A stretch of 50,132 nucleotides of DNA from JAFGSG01 sp964626055 (GTDB taxonomy: Bacteria > Spirochaetota > UBA4802 > JAFGDQ01), in assembly GCA_964626055.1 (NCBI GenBank), contig CAZVDF010000020.1, positions 1 through 50,132 on the forward strand. The letters are read 5' to 3'. This document shows positions 24,453 through 33,092 of this stretch, one piece after another; position 1 is the stretch's first letter, and each line of letters begins with the position of its first letter. A program made the position numbers and the translations under genes. A model generated the notes under the pieces. The model saw only the letters and a program-made list of their open reading frames with translations, searched no databases and had not been told where the DNA came from.

Positions 24453-25524
24453 TATTCTTTCCTTTCAGGATTTCTTCAATCCCTTTTTCACTGGCGGGAA
24501 AGATCCCGTCTTCAGTGATTATACCGTTTATATATTCAGCGGGTGTAACGTCAAATCCAATATTTAATGCCGTGCAGCCTTCCGGCGCGATTCTTACTCT
24601 TGAGATGTTTCCTCTGTCGTCAACTCCCGAAACAAAGATGGTTTCATCCTGATTCCGCTCTTCAATCGGAATTGATTTACCGGAAGGGCACACTGGATCA
24701 ATAGTGGTTTTCGGAGCAGCCACATAGAACGGTATGCCGTTCTCCTTTGCGACGACCGCGGACGAATACGTACCGATCTTGTTGGCGAAATCGCCGTTCC
24801 GTGCGATCCTGTCGGCCCCGACAATAACAAGATCGATACTGCCTTTCCACATGAGAGCGCCTGTAACATTATCGGCAATTATTGTGTGCGGGATATTTTC
24901 CTGGAGCAGTTCCCACGCCGTGAGATTTGCTCCCTGGCATCTCGGCCTCGTTTCATCCACATAAACAAATACGTTCTTTTTTTCCTCATTCACGGCGTAA
25001 TAAACCGGGGAAAGAGCGCTGCCCCAGTCGACGAAAGCAAGCCAGCCTGCATTGCAGTGCGTCGAGATACGGGCGCCGTTTTTAATAAGGCCTGCTCCGT
25101 GCATCCCTATCTTTCTGCATGCTTCGGAATCCAGATCGGCATAGAACTGAGCTGCTTTTAAAATCTCCTCCCTGGCCTCCGAAGGATATTTTTTATCTGC
25201 CGCACTGTTAAGAACGCCGTTAATTACGGTAAATAAATTCTGAGCAGTCGGGCGGGTACGTTTCAATTCCTCCGCCGCCCCGTTTACTTCGGCAAATAAA
25301 TCGGCATCGTTTGCCTGAAGAGCAGCCTGGGCCAGACCGTATCCTCCTGCAGCGCCAATCGCCCCGGCTCCGCGGATATTCATGTTATTGATCGCTTTCT
25401 TTAATTCTTCAAGGTTTCTTATATCTAAAATTGCGAACCTGTGAGGAAGAAGGGCCTGGTCAATAATCTTAATTGTCCGGCCTTCCATCCATACTGTTCT
25501 GTAATGTTTTCCGTTTACTTTCAT
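24445..25524 (-). CDS. mtnA: Methylthioribose-1-phosphate isomerase
   Basis: MtnA isomerises methylthioribose 1-phosphate to methylthioribulose 1-phosphate in recovery of sulfur from SAM by-products. The 359-residue protein has the usual length, with RGAGAIGAAGGYGLAQAA, RPTAQNLF and the active-site cysteine Cys157 in ISTHCNAGWLAFVDWGSAL. DETRPRCQGANLTAWEL, the catalytic Asp238 in VGADRIARNGDFANKIGTYS and the C-terminal APEGC.A.N.GFDVTPAEYINGIITE follow. The set of residues favours MtnA over the related eIF2B-like ribose-1,5-bisphosphate isomerase. The rest of the salvage route (mtnP, mtnB and so on) is not in this window. It overlaps rpiB by eight bases. Confidence 0.94.
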   Translation of the reverse strand: MKVNGKHYRTVWMEGRTIKIIDQALLPHRFAILDIRNLEELKKAINNMNIRGAGAIGAAGGYGLAQAALQANDADLFAEVNGAAEELKRTRPTAQNLFTVINGVLNSAADKKYPSEAREEILKAAQFYADLDSEACRKIGMHGAGLIKNGARISTHCNAGWLAFVDWGSALSPVYYAVNEEKKNVFVYVDETRPRCQGANLTAWELLQENIPHTIIADNVTGALMWKGSIDLVIVGADRIARNGDFANKIGTYSSAVVAKENGIPFYVAAPKTTIDPVCPSGKSIPIEERNQDETIFVSGVDDRGNISRVRIAPEGCTALNIGFDVTPAEYINGIITEDGIFPASEKGIEEILKGKNNV

Positions 25525-25601
25525 GTGCTATTTCAGGTCTTTACGTTCAATTGGCAGCTAAGATCAAAAATTTGTTCATCCCGGATTAATTACATAGATT
25601 T

Positions 25602-26540
25602 TTATACAAATAAGGAACTGATGGATTCGCCTTTGTAAATTCTTTTAATCGCCTCACCGAACAAATTGGCAACGGTTAAAATATACATATTCCGGAGTTT
25701 CATGGCTTCATTTACCGGGATAGTATCTGTAAAAATTATCTCTTCAAACGGCGCCTCTTTGAGTTTTTCGTATGCTTTTCCGGAAAGCACGCCGTGAGCG
25801 GCATAACAGAATATTTTATCGGCCCCTTTTTCCTTTAATGCCTTTGCAGCTCCTGAAATCGATCCTGCAGTATCAATAATGTCGTCAATCAAAATACAAT
25901 TCTTGCCTTTAACATCTCCAAGTATGTTCATTACTTCGGAAACATTCGCCATTTCCCTTCGCTTATCGATAATTGCAAGTCCAGCATTGACTTTCCTCGC
26001 ATAAAATCTTGCCCTGTCGACACCGCCGGCATCCGGAGACACGACCACAAGATCTTTGATTTTCATTTTTAGAATATGATCGACGCAAATAAGCGACCCG
26101 AAAAGATTATCCACGGGAATATCGAAAAATCCCTGTATCTGATCGGCGTGCAAATCCATTGTAAGAACTCTTTTTATACCGGATGTCTGAAGAACATTGG
26201 CAACTACTTTTGAGGAAATCGGTACCCTGGGCTCGACTTTCCTGTCCTGACGCGCATAACCGAAATACGGGATTACCGCTGTTATACTGTTTGCCGATGC
26301 TCTTCTTGCGGCATCAATTATCAGAAGAAGCTCCATCAAATGATCGTTGACCGGATTACATATCGACTGCACAATAAAAATTTCAGCGCCGCGGACGTTC
26401 TCTTTAATCTTGACGGAAATCTCGCCGTCGCTGAACTTCTTAAGCTCAATTTCAGAAAGATTCATTTCCAGGTGATCCGATATCCCTTTTGCAAGTCCGG
26501 GATTGGAAGAACCGGAAAAAATTTTAATGCTCTGATTCAT
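25602..26540 (-). CDS. prs: Ribose-phosphate pyrophosphokinase (PRPP synthetase)
   Basis: Prs makes PRPP from ribose 5-phosphate and ATP for nucleotide synthesis and base salvage. The 312-residue protein has the family order IKIFSGSSNPGLAKGISDHL, FSDGEISVKIKENVRGAEIFIVQSICNPVNDHLMELLLIIDAARRASA, VIPYFGYARQDRKVEPRVPISSKVVANVLQ and DLHADQIQGFFDIPVDNL. VVSPDAGGVDRARFYA and the PRPP loop CILIDDIIDTAGSISGAAKAL complete the set. This is the classic phosphate-regulated type I enzyme. It lies between folE and mtnA on the same strand with gaps of about 77 and 145 bases, so it may have its own promoter. Confidence 0.97.
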   Translation of the reverse strand: MNQSIKIFSGSSNPGLAKGISDHLEMNLSEIELKKFSDGEISVKIKENVRGAEIFIVQSICNPVNDHLMELLLIIDAARRASANSITAVIPYFGYARQDRKVEPRVPISSKVVANVLQTSGIKRVLTMDLHADQIQGFFDIPVDNLFGSLICVDHILKMKIKDLVVVSPDAGGVDRARFYARKVNAGLAIIDKRREMANVSEVMNILGDVKGKNCILIDDIIDTAGSISGAAKALKEKGADKIFCYAAHGVLSGKAYEKLKEAPFEEIIFTDTIPVNEAMKLRNMYILTVANLFGEAIKRIYKGESISSLFV

Positions 26541-26646
26541 ATAGCGCTATCCTTTATAAATAAATTATTTTTAATTTGCATATTATGACATCTTTTCCGG
26601 TATATACTGACATTCCGGGAAAGTCATTAAATGATATATCAGAAGT

Positions 26647-26675
26647 CATCTTGAAATATTTAATCATATGATTCC
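26647..26675. repeat. Partial copy of the AT-rich repeat (copy 3)
   Basis: AGAAGTCATCTTGAAATATTTAATC matches the start of copy 1 (GGAAGTCATCTTAAAATTAAAT) but has no recognisable core or far end. It lies directly after folE. It is either a decayed remnant or a chance match. Confidence 0.35.
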
Positions 26676-26685
26676 GAGACGAGTT

Positions 26686-27240
26686 TTACTTGATCAGCTT
26701 TAAAAACTCTTCCCGGGTCCTTATATCCGACCGGAACAGCCCCCTCACGTCCGAAGTAATAGTAATGGCATTCTGCTTCTGAACGCCTCTCATTTCCATG
26801 CAAAGATGCCTTGCCTCCATTACTACCCCTACGCCTTTGGGCTTTAAATTCTTCATAATGGTCTCCACAATCTGCGTTGTCAGTCTTTCCTGAACCTGCA
26901 GACCCCTGCTGAGGATATCCACAACCCTTGCAAGTTTGCTGATGCCCACAACTTTATTGCCGTCGGGTATGTATGCGATATGGCATTTGCCGAAAAAAGG
27001 CAGAAGATGATGTTCGCACATTGAATAAAAAGGAATGTCCTTTAACAATACCATGCCTTCGTGATCGAGTTCATGCGTCTCCTGAATTTCAAGTGCGGCC
27101 TGATCTTCTTTCCCGGAGAGCAAATCGGAATACATTTCCGCTATTCTTTCGGGGGTCTTTTTGATCCCGGGTCGGTTTACATCTTCCCCGATCGCGATCA
27201 GCAGATCATGAACTGCTTTTTTTATTCTCTCTTTATCCAT
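26686..27240 (-). CDS. folE: GTP cyclohydrolase I
   Basis: FolE turns GTP into 7,8-dihydroneopterin triphosphate, precursor of both tetrahydrofolate and queuosine. The 184-residue protein has the zinc ligands Cys75 and His78 in FYSMCEHHLLPFFGKCHIAYIP and Cys147 in ARHLCMEMRGVQKQ. GISKLARVVDILSRGLQVQERLTTQI and TTSD-like ITSDVRGLF blocks complete the family pattern. It is a type IA (zinc) enzyme. It sits three bases after queD on the same strand, which points to queuosine synthesis as at least one purpose. Confidence 0.96.
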   Translation of the reverse strand: MDKERIKKAVHDLLIAIGEDVNRPGIKKTPERIAEMYSDLLSGKEDQAALEIQETHELDHEGMVLLKDIPFYSMCEHHLLPFFGKCHIAYIPDGNKVVGISKLARVVDILSRGLQVQERLTTQIVETIMKNLKPKGVGVVMEARHLCMEMRGVQKQNAITITSDVRGLFRSDIRTREEFLKLIK

Positions 27241-27243
27241 TGA

Positions 27244-27612
27244 TTATTTCTCGGAATAAATTGCCTGGGACCTCTCGGTTTCCCAGACTGATACGGCTGA
27301 AACATTTACGCCTTTTGGAAGCAGTCGTTTAAGCCTCTTAAAAACATATCGGGCGATAAATTCCGCGCTTGGATTCGTCTTTTTGAATTCTTCTATGTCG
27401 TTCAGCAGCCTATGGTCCATTTCTTTAAGCACTTTCGTAAGATATTCTTTGAGTATTTTAAAATCGATAAGCATTCCAAGATTATCAAGTTCTTTCCCTT
27501 TTACCTCCGCCTCTACTTTCCAGTTATGACCATGCAGGGATTCGCATTTGCCCTGATAGCCTTCCAGAAAATGGGCTGAGGAAAAGTAATCGTATACCTT
27601 TAAACGATACAT
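27244..27612 (-). CDS. queD: 6-carboxytetrahydropterin synthase (QueD / PTPS family)
   Basis: QueD acts on the FolE product on the way to the tRNA base queuosine. The 122-residue protein has the zinc-binding histidines His14, His27 and His29 in YFSSAHFLEGYQGKCESLHGHNWKVEAEV. The catalytic Cys23 sits in the CxxxHGH spacing typical of QueD, not the mammalian sepiapterin-forming enzyme. LGMLIDFKILKEYL, MDHRLLND and the C-terminal SVWETERSQAIY complete the family. It lies 11 bases after pyrR and three before folE. queE and queC are not seen here. Confidence 0.93.
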   Translation of the reverse strand: MYRLKVYDYFSSAHFLEGYQGKCESLHGHNWKVEAEVKGKELDNLGMLIDFKILKEYLTKVLKEMDHRLLNDIEEFKKTNPSAEFIARYVFKRLKRLLPKGVNVSAVSVWETERSQAIYSEK

Positions 27613-27623
27613 GCTGCGTTTCT

Positions 27624-28163
27624 TTAATTCTCCTTTATAAGATAAACCGAATCTTCGATATTATCTGTTTCTTTTAAACGCAGTTGCACTTCATCGGTTA
27701 TGTCGGTATCTATCGTGTAGCCGCAATAATCCGGCTGTATGGGAAGTTCCCTGTTGCCCCTGTCCACAAGCGTAAACAGCTTGATGGCTTTGGGACGGCC
27801 GAATCCGGTCAGTGTTTCGAGCGCTGCCTTGACGGTTCTCCCTGTAAAAAGCACATCATCCACTAAAATTATTATAATGCCGTTTATATCGAATTCTATT
27901 CTTGTTTCCTTGATTACGGGAAGGTACCCTCTTGTAGCGAGATCGTCGCGATAAAAAGTAATATCCAGAATGCCGTTTTTTATCTCTCTGTTCGAAAGAA
28001 TCTCCAGTTTTTTTCTCAGCCTTTCCGCGAGCTCGACTCCTCTCGTCTGTATGCCTACAACCGCGAATTCTCCTTTGGCTTTTAAATTATCAAACATGGT
28101 TTTCGCGATTTTATCTATTATTCGATCTATTGCATTAATGTCCAGGATCAGCTTCTTGATCAT
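27624..28163 (-). CDS. pyrR: PyrR bifunctional protein: pyrimidine operon regulator / uracil phosphoribosyltransferase
   Basis: The 179-residue protein of the phosphoribosyltransferase fold has AVVGIQTRGVELAERLRKKL, DITFYRDDL, and the PRPP loop IIIILVDDVLFTGRTVKAALETL, followed by KLFTLVDRGNRELPIQPDYCGYTI. In Gram-positives PyrR binds pyr leader RNA in response to UMP and also makes UMP from uracil. In other phyla it may have only one role. It lies four bases after carB and 11 before queD on the same strand. I see no PyrR-type attenuator leader before carB, so the regulatory function is uncertain here; the enzyme fold is clear. Confidence 0.93.
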   Translation of the reverse strand: MIKKLILDINAIDRIIDKIAKTMFDNLKAKGEFAVVGIQTRGVELAERLRKKLEILSNREIKNGILDITFYRDDLATRGYLPVIKETRIEFDINGIIIILVDDVLFTGRTVKAALETLTGFGRPKAIKLFTLVDRGNRELPIQPDYCGYTIDTDITDEVQLRLKETDNIEDSVYLIKEN

Positions 28164-28167
28164 AACT

Positions 28168-31100
28168 CTAGACTACCTCCGCATGGTATTCCTGTATTGA
28201 TTTTACGGAAATTTCCCCGCTTGATTTGACTTCCAGCAGTCCCCGAACTGCGGCTTTAGCCGCCGCAACAGTTGTCATTATGGGTATATGATGTCTCACC
28301 GCAGCCTGCCTGATCGTATATGCGTCATATCTGGTGATCTTATTGGTAGGCGTGTTTATGATCAAATCTATTTCCTTATTCTTCACTATGTCAATAATAT
28401 TAGGCCTTCCTTCGCTTACTTTAAAAATGCGGCCGCACGGAATACCGTTCCCGTTAAGGAATGCGGCAGTCCCTTCAGTCGCAAGCAGATGAAATCCATC
28501 CTTGTGAAGAAGCCTCATTTCTTCGAGTAATGAATTCTTTGATTTATCGTTTATACTTAAAAAGATCGTCCCTTTCTTCGGCAGCTTATCGCCTGCCGCC
28601 ATTTCCGCCTTGTAATATGATTCGCCGAAATTCCCGGATATTCCCATTACTTCCCCTGTGGATTTCATCTCCGGAGACAGTATTGTGTCGACTCCCGGGA
28701 ACTTGCTGAATGGGAGCACTGCTTCCTTTACGCTGATATACGGTATTTTCTTCATTTCAACCAAATTGAGATCTTTAAGTTTCTTTCCCAGCATAATTTT
28801 TACGGCGACTTTTGCAAGGGGAATGCCTGTCGTTTTTGATACGAATGGAACGGTCCTCGACGCTCGGGGATTTACTTCGATTACATATAAATCAGTGTCC
28901 TTGACGGCGAACTGTATATTCAAAAGCCCCACAACATTCAGCTCTATTGCAAGCTTTCTCGTAGCATCTAAAATATCATCGTAAATCTTTCCCTTTAACG
29001 TAATCGGAGGAATGATACAGGCCGAGTCTCCCGAGTGTATCCCTGCCTGCTCGATATGCTCCATGACGGCGCCTATAAAGACATCCCTCCCGTCGCATAT
29101 GGCGTCTACATCCACTTCCGTCGCATCGTCGAGGAATCTGTCGATGAGGATCGGATGTTCGGGCGAAAGATGAACTGCGTTCTTTATGTATTCGACGAGA
29201 CTGTTTTCATCGTAAACGATAACCATGGCCCGGCCTCCAAGCACGTAAGAAGGTCTTACAAGCACAGGATAGCCTATCCTTTCCGCGATAGCTATCGCGT
29301 CTTCTTTCGTAAAGGCCATCCCGTTCTCCGGCTGCAGAAGCTTCAGTTTATTTACAACATCCGAAAATCTCTCTCTGTCCTCAGCTTTGTCTATCGAATC
29401 CGGCGATGTCCCGATAATCCTTACTCCCCCTGCCTCGAGATCCCTGGCAAGCCGGAGCGGCGTCTGGCCTCCGAACTGGACAATTACACCGTCCGGTTTC
29501 TCGCTGTTATAAATATTAAGAATATCTTCCAGCGTAAGCGGTTCGAAGTACAGCCTGTCGGACGTATCATAATCCGTGGATACGGTCTCCGGATTGGAGT
29601 TCACCATTATTGAATCTATCCCTTCTTCCCTCAGGGCGAACGAAGCATGACAGCAGCAGTAATCGAACTCGATTCCCTGCCCTATCCTGTTAGGGCCTCC
29701 GCCGAGTATCATTATCTTTTTACGGGAAGATTCACGCGATTCGTCTTCATCGTCATATGAGGAATAGTAATACGGTGTATATGCCTCGAATTCTCCCCCG
29801 CATGTGTCCACAAGCCTGTATCCCGGGATTATTTTATTCTTTAACCTGTAATCTCTTATCTCTTTTTCCTTTTGCTTTCTGTCCCTGTAAAATTCTTTTT
29901 GAACTTCCACGCCTTTCCTGTATTTTTCGTACAGTTCATTATAAAAGGTCATGCAGCCAAGCTGCCTGTCCGAATAACCGAGCGACTTCATTCTTCTGAT
30001 TTGAGATATCTCAAGGCCGCAGTTTCTACAATTATCTGAGAATTCCTTTTCTATTGCAGCAAGTTCCGCTATCTGTTCCAGGAACCACGGATCGATGGAT
30101 GTAAGCTGATAAACTGTCTCCGCGCTCCATCCGCGTTTCAGCGCCTCTTTAATATGGAATATCCTGTCCACGCCTGGCTTTGAAAGCACGCCTTTAAGAT
30201 AGTTATCGCGTGAATTCTCTGGCAGGGCATCTATCGCAGCTTCAATCGTAAAATTACCGTCGGAACCGAGCCCGTATCTGTCGGTCTCAAGCGAACGCAG
30301 GGCTTTTTGCAGGGATTCCTTGAACGTGCGTCCGATGGACATCGCCTCTCCTACGGATTTCATCTGCGCGCCGAGGGTCGTATCGGCTCCCTCAAATTTC
30401 TCGAACGCCCAGCGAGGCACTTTCACCACAACATAGTCGATCGTCGGCTCAAAGCAGGCCGGAGTTTCGCGCGTAATGTCGTTAGCTATTTCGTCGAGCG
30501 TGAGCCCCACGGCGAGCTTTGCCGCGATCTTGGCTATCGGGAAACCTGTTGCCTTGGAAGCAAGCGCGGAAGATCGGGATACGCGCGGGTTCATTTCGAT
30601 TACCATTACCCTGCCGTCTTTCGGATTGACGGCGAACTGTATGTTCGATCCTCCGGTGTCCACGCCGATCTCTCTAATTATCGCAATGGACATATCCCTC
30701 AAATTCTGGTATTCCCTGTCGGTAAGAGTCTGCTGCGGCGCGACCGTAATTGAGTCGCCCGTATGTATGCCCATCGGATCAAAATTTTCAATTGAACATA
30801 TAATGACAACATTGTCTCTTGTATCGCGCATCACTTCGAGCTCGAACTCTTTCCATCCGAGGACCGATTCCTCCAGTAAAACCTTGTTGATGGGAGACTC
30901 ATCAAGTCCTTTCTTAACAAGATCGATAAAGTCTTCCTTGTTATAAACAATGTTTGCGCCGGTTCCGCCAAGCGTAAATGCCGGTCTTATGATTATGGGA
31001 AGCTTTATCCTCGACATAACATCAAGAGCTTCATCGACTGTGGAAGCCAGCCCTGAATCCGGAACATTAAGTCCTATCTTTATCATCGCCTGTTTGAAAA

Positions 31101-31491
31101 GCTCTCTGTCTTCCGCTTTTTCGATCGATTCTATGTTCGCTCCTATAAGCTCGACATTGTATTTTCTCAGGATGCCCATCCGGTTCAAGTCCATGGCGGC
31201 GTTAAGCGCCGTTTGCCCGCCGACCGTGGGCAATATGGCGTCCGGTTTTTCTCTTTCAATTATTTTCTCGATTATTTCGGCGTTTATGGGTTCGATGTAG
31301 GTTCTGTCGGCCATTTCAGGATCGGTCATTATTGTGGCAGGATTTGAGTTGATCAGGACGACTTTATACCCTTCTTCTCTGAGTGCTTTGCATGCCTGGG
31401 AGCCTGAATAATCAAACTCGCATGCCTGCCCTATGACAATAGGACCGGATCCTATAATTAATATTTTATTTATATCGCTTCTTTTAGGCAT
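28168..31491 (-). CDS. carB: Carbamoyl-phosphate synthase large subunit
   Basis: The 1107-residue large subunit has two ATP-grasp halves. The N-terminal half opens MPKRSDINKILIIGSGPIVIGQACEFDYSGSQACKALREEGYKVVLINSNPATIMTDP and forms carboxyphosphate and carbamate. The second half starts near KKIMILGGGPNRIGQGIEFDYCCCHASFALREEGIDSIMVNSNPETVSTDYD. The last 140 or so residues form the allosteric MGS-like domain (GTIFLSINDKSKNSLLEEMRLLHKDGFHLLATEGTAAFL). It supplies carbamoyl phosphate for pyrimidines and arginine. The small subunit carA, often adjacent, is not in the window. pyrR follows after four bases. Confidence 0.97.
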   Translation of the reverse strand: MPKRSDINKILIIGSGPIVIGQACEFDYSGSQACKALREEGYKVVLINSNPATIMTDPEMADRTYIEPINAEIIEKIIEREKPDAILPTVGGQTALNAAMDLNRMGILRKYNVELIGANIESIEKAEDRELFKQAMIKIGLNVPDSGLASTVDEALDVMSRIKLPIIIRPAFTLGGTGANIVYNKEDFIDLVKKGLDESPINKVLLEESVLGWKEFELEVMRDTRDNVVIICSIENFDPMGIHTGDSITVAPQQTLTDREYQNLRDMSIAIIREIGVDTGGSNIQFAVNPKDGRVMVIEMNPRVSRSSALASKATGFPIAKIAAKLAVGLTLDEIANDITRETPACFEPTIDYVVVKVPRWAFEKFEGADTTLGAQMKSVGEAMSIGRTFKESLQKALRSLETDRYGLGSDGNFTIEAAIDALPENSRDNYLKGVLSKPGVDRIFHIKEALKRGWSAETVYQLTSIDPWFLEQIAELAAIEKEFSDNCRNCGLEISQIRRMKSLGYSDRQLGCMTFYNELYEKYRKGVEVQKEFYRDRKQKEKEIRDYRLKNKIIPGYRLVDTCGGEFEAYTPYYYSSYDDEDESRESSRKKIMILGGGPNRIGQGIEFDYCCCHASFALREEGIDSIMVNSNPETVSTDYDTSDRLYFEPLTLEDILNIYNSEKPDGVIVQFGGQTPLRLARDLEAGGVRIIGTSPDSIDKAEDRERFSDVVNKLKLLQPENGMAFTKEDAIAIAERIGYPVLVRPSYVLGGRAMVIVYDENSLVEYIKNAVHLSPEHPILIDRFLDDATEVDVDAICDGRDVFIGAVMEHIEQAGIHSGDSACIIPPITLKGKIYDDILDATRKLAIELNVVGLLNIQFAVKDTDLYVIEVNPRASRTVPFVSKTTGIPLAKVAVKIMLGKKLKDLNLVEMKKIPYISVKEAVLPFSKFPGVDTILSPEMKSTGEVMGISGNFGESYYKAEMAAGDKLPKKGTIFLSINDKSKNSLLEEMRLLHKDGFHLLATEGTAAFLNGNGIPCGRIFKVSEGRPNIIDIVKNKEIDLIINTPTNKITRYDAYTIRQAAVRHHIPIMTTVAAAKAAVRGLLEVKSSGEISVKSIQEYHAEVV

Positions 31492-31677
31492 TTATTATTT
31501 AAAACGGATTTTCCCGATTAACGTGACTGAATATAAAGCGAGAATTATTAAGCGACAATTTTAAATCAAGTAAAAAATGCTCAAGTACCGGCTATATATT
31601 ACGTATGTGTAAAAAATCAATCCGGATGATTTGCAGGTATGTAATAACGGGCAAATACAGTCAAATTGAACATATTT

Positions 31678-32877
31678 CTACTGCCATAATCTGCCGAAAG
31701 ATAAATTTTCCTTCAATGTGTAAAAATCGCTTCCTTTCGGGACACTCCGCAGCCTGGTCTTTAATGTGTCCGGATCGATTAGATCTTTAAACGGAACCGC
31801 AATTAAATCGAAATTATCATTAACGGAAACCATTATTCCGAAATTTCTTTCAGCATAAAATTTATAAGCGCCATAACCCAGCATGGCTCCCAGCACAACA
31901 TCAAAGCTGATTGGAGAACTGGCGCGCGTTTCGTAACCTATCTGTTTAGCCGTTATTTTTATTTCCTGTCCGGTTCTCTGTTTATATTTTTCCTTTACTT
32001 TATTCGTCAGGAACCTTGATATATTTGCCTTCCCGAACATTACGTTCCCATGCCTGTCAATCTCCTTCGGGAGCAATCCCTCGGGCAGTTTGTCGGCCAG
32101 GCCTTCGGAAACGGCAATAACTCCGTAAGATTTGTCTTTCTTCTTTCGCGCAAGCAGCACATCCGCTATTTTCTCGCTTACTTTTTCCACATCTATCACA
32201 TCGCCTTCAATATCCTCGCTGGAGAGCATCATTATAGCTTCGGAAGCAATGCCTGCCGCATATGTTATCCAGCCTGCTTTCCGTCCCATAAGTTCCACAA
32301 TATAAAAGCTGTCTGTAGCCTGGGCATCTGCTTTCAGATTAAGCATTATTTTCTGCGCAGTATCGACGGCAGTCCAGTAGCCGAATGTCCAGGGAATGCC
32401 GTAATAATCATTATCAATTGTTTTCGGGATATGAATGACCGGGAATTCCATGTTCCATAAAAAATTCGCCGTCTTTAAAGTATCATCGCCGCCTATCGAA
32501 ATAAGCGCGCCGATCTTGAGATGCGTAAACGCATCGATAATATTCTGGAGCTTCTTATTTTTTTCTTTATCCTTCAGATCTTCAACTTTTTGTATATTTT
32601 TACCGGGATTAGCCCTGGAGGTCTTAAGATATATCCCTCTTTCATTCCTTACCTGGCTGATGTTGTAATTTATCTCCGTATAGTGCATATCCTTTCTTAA
32701 TTCGAGTTCCGGGGAATTAATATTGAAATTCTGGATAAATTCATAGCCCTTGAAGAAACCGACGACCGGCACATGGTTGTCCAAAAAATTAAGAGCAATG
32801 GACGAAATTACAGTATTGGCGCTCGGAGCAGGCCCTCCGGAAAATAAGATCCCGACTTTTTTATTTTTTTGATCCAT
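31678..32877 (-). CDS. pfp: Diphosphate--fructose-6-phosphate 1-phosphotransferase (PPi-PFK)
   Basis: The 399-residue phosphofructokinase-family enzyme opens KVGILFSGGPAPSANTVISS. The donor site reads ISIGGDDTLKTA (129-137) and the sugar site PKTIDNDYYG (151-160). An aspartate after GGD and a lysine in PKTIDND mark PPi-dependent enzymes; ATP-PFKs have GGDGS/PGTIDND. MGRKAGWITYAAGIA and AVSEGLADKLPEG follow in family order. It would run glycolysis reversibly with pyrophosphate, as is common in spirochaetes. The gene is divergent from the sensor kinase at 33093, and carB follows 186 bases downstream. Confidence 0.93.
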   Translation of the reverse strand: MDQKNKKVGILFSGGPAPSANTVISSIALNFLDNHVPVVGFFKGYEFIQNFNINSPELELRKDMHYTEINYNISQVRNERGIYLKTSRANPGKNIQKVEDLKDKEKNKKLQNIIDAFTHLKIGALISIGGDDTLKTANFLWNMEFPVIHIPKTIDNDYYGIPWTFGYWTAVDTAQKIMLNLKADAQATDSFYIVELMGRKAGWITYAAGIASEAIMMLSSEDIEGDVIDVEKVSEKIADVLLARKKKDKSYGVIAVSEGLADKLPEGLLPKEIDRHGNVMFGKANISRFLTNKVKEKYKQRTGQEIKITAKQIGYETRASSPISFDVVLGAMLGYGAYKFYAERNFGIMVSVNDNFDLIAVPFKDLIDPDTLKTRLRSVPKGSDFYTLKENLSFGRLWQ

Positions 32878-33092
32878 AATCAGCGTCCTTATTTTTTAAA
32901 AGTTTTACCGTACTTTTTTATCGTATATTAAACATATAAAAATTTCAAGTATATTCCGGGTTATTAAAAACAGTTACTAAAAACTGGTTGACTTTTGGAA
33001 AAATTCGTTTTGCTTATTCATATAAACAATTCCCCGCGCTGCCGGTTAACATGTATGATTTCGAACATGCCGGGATTGTCGGATTATAACAG

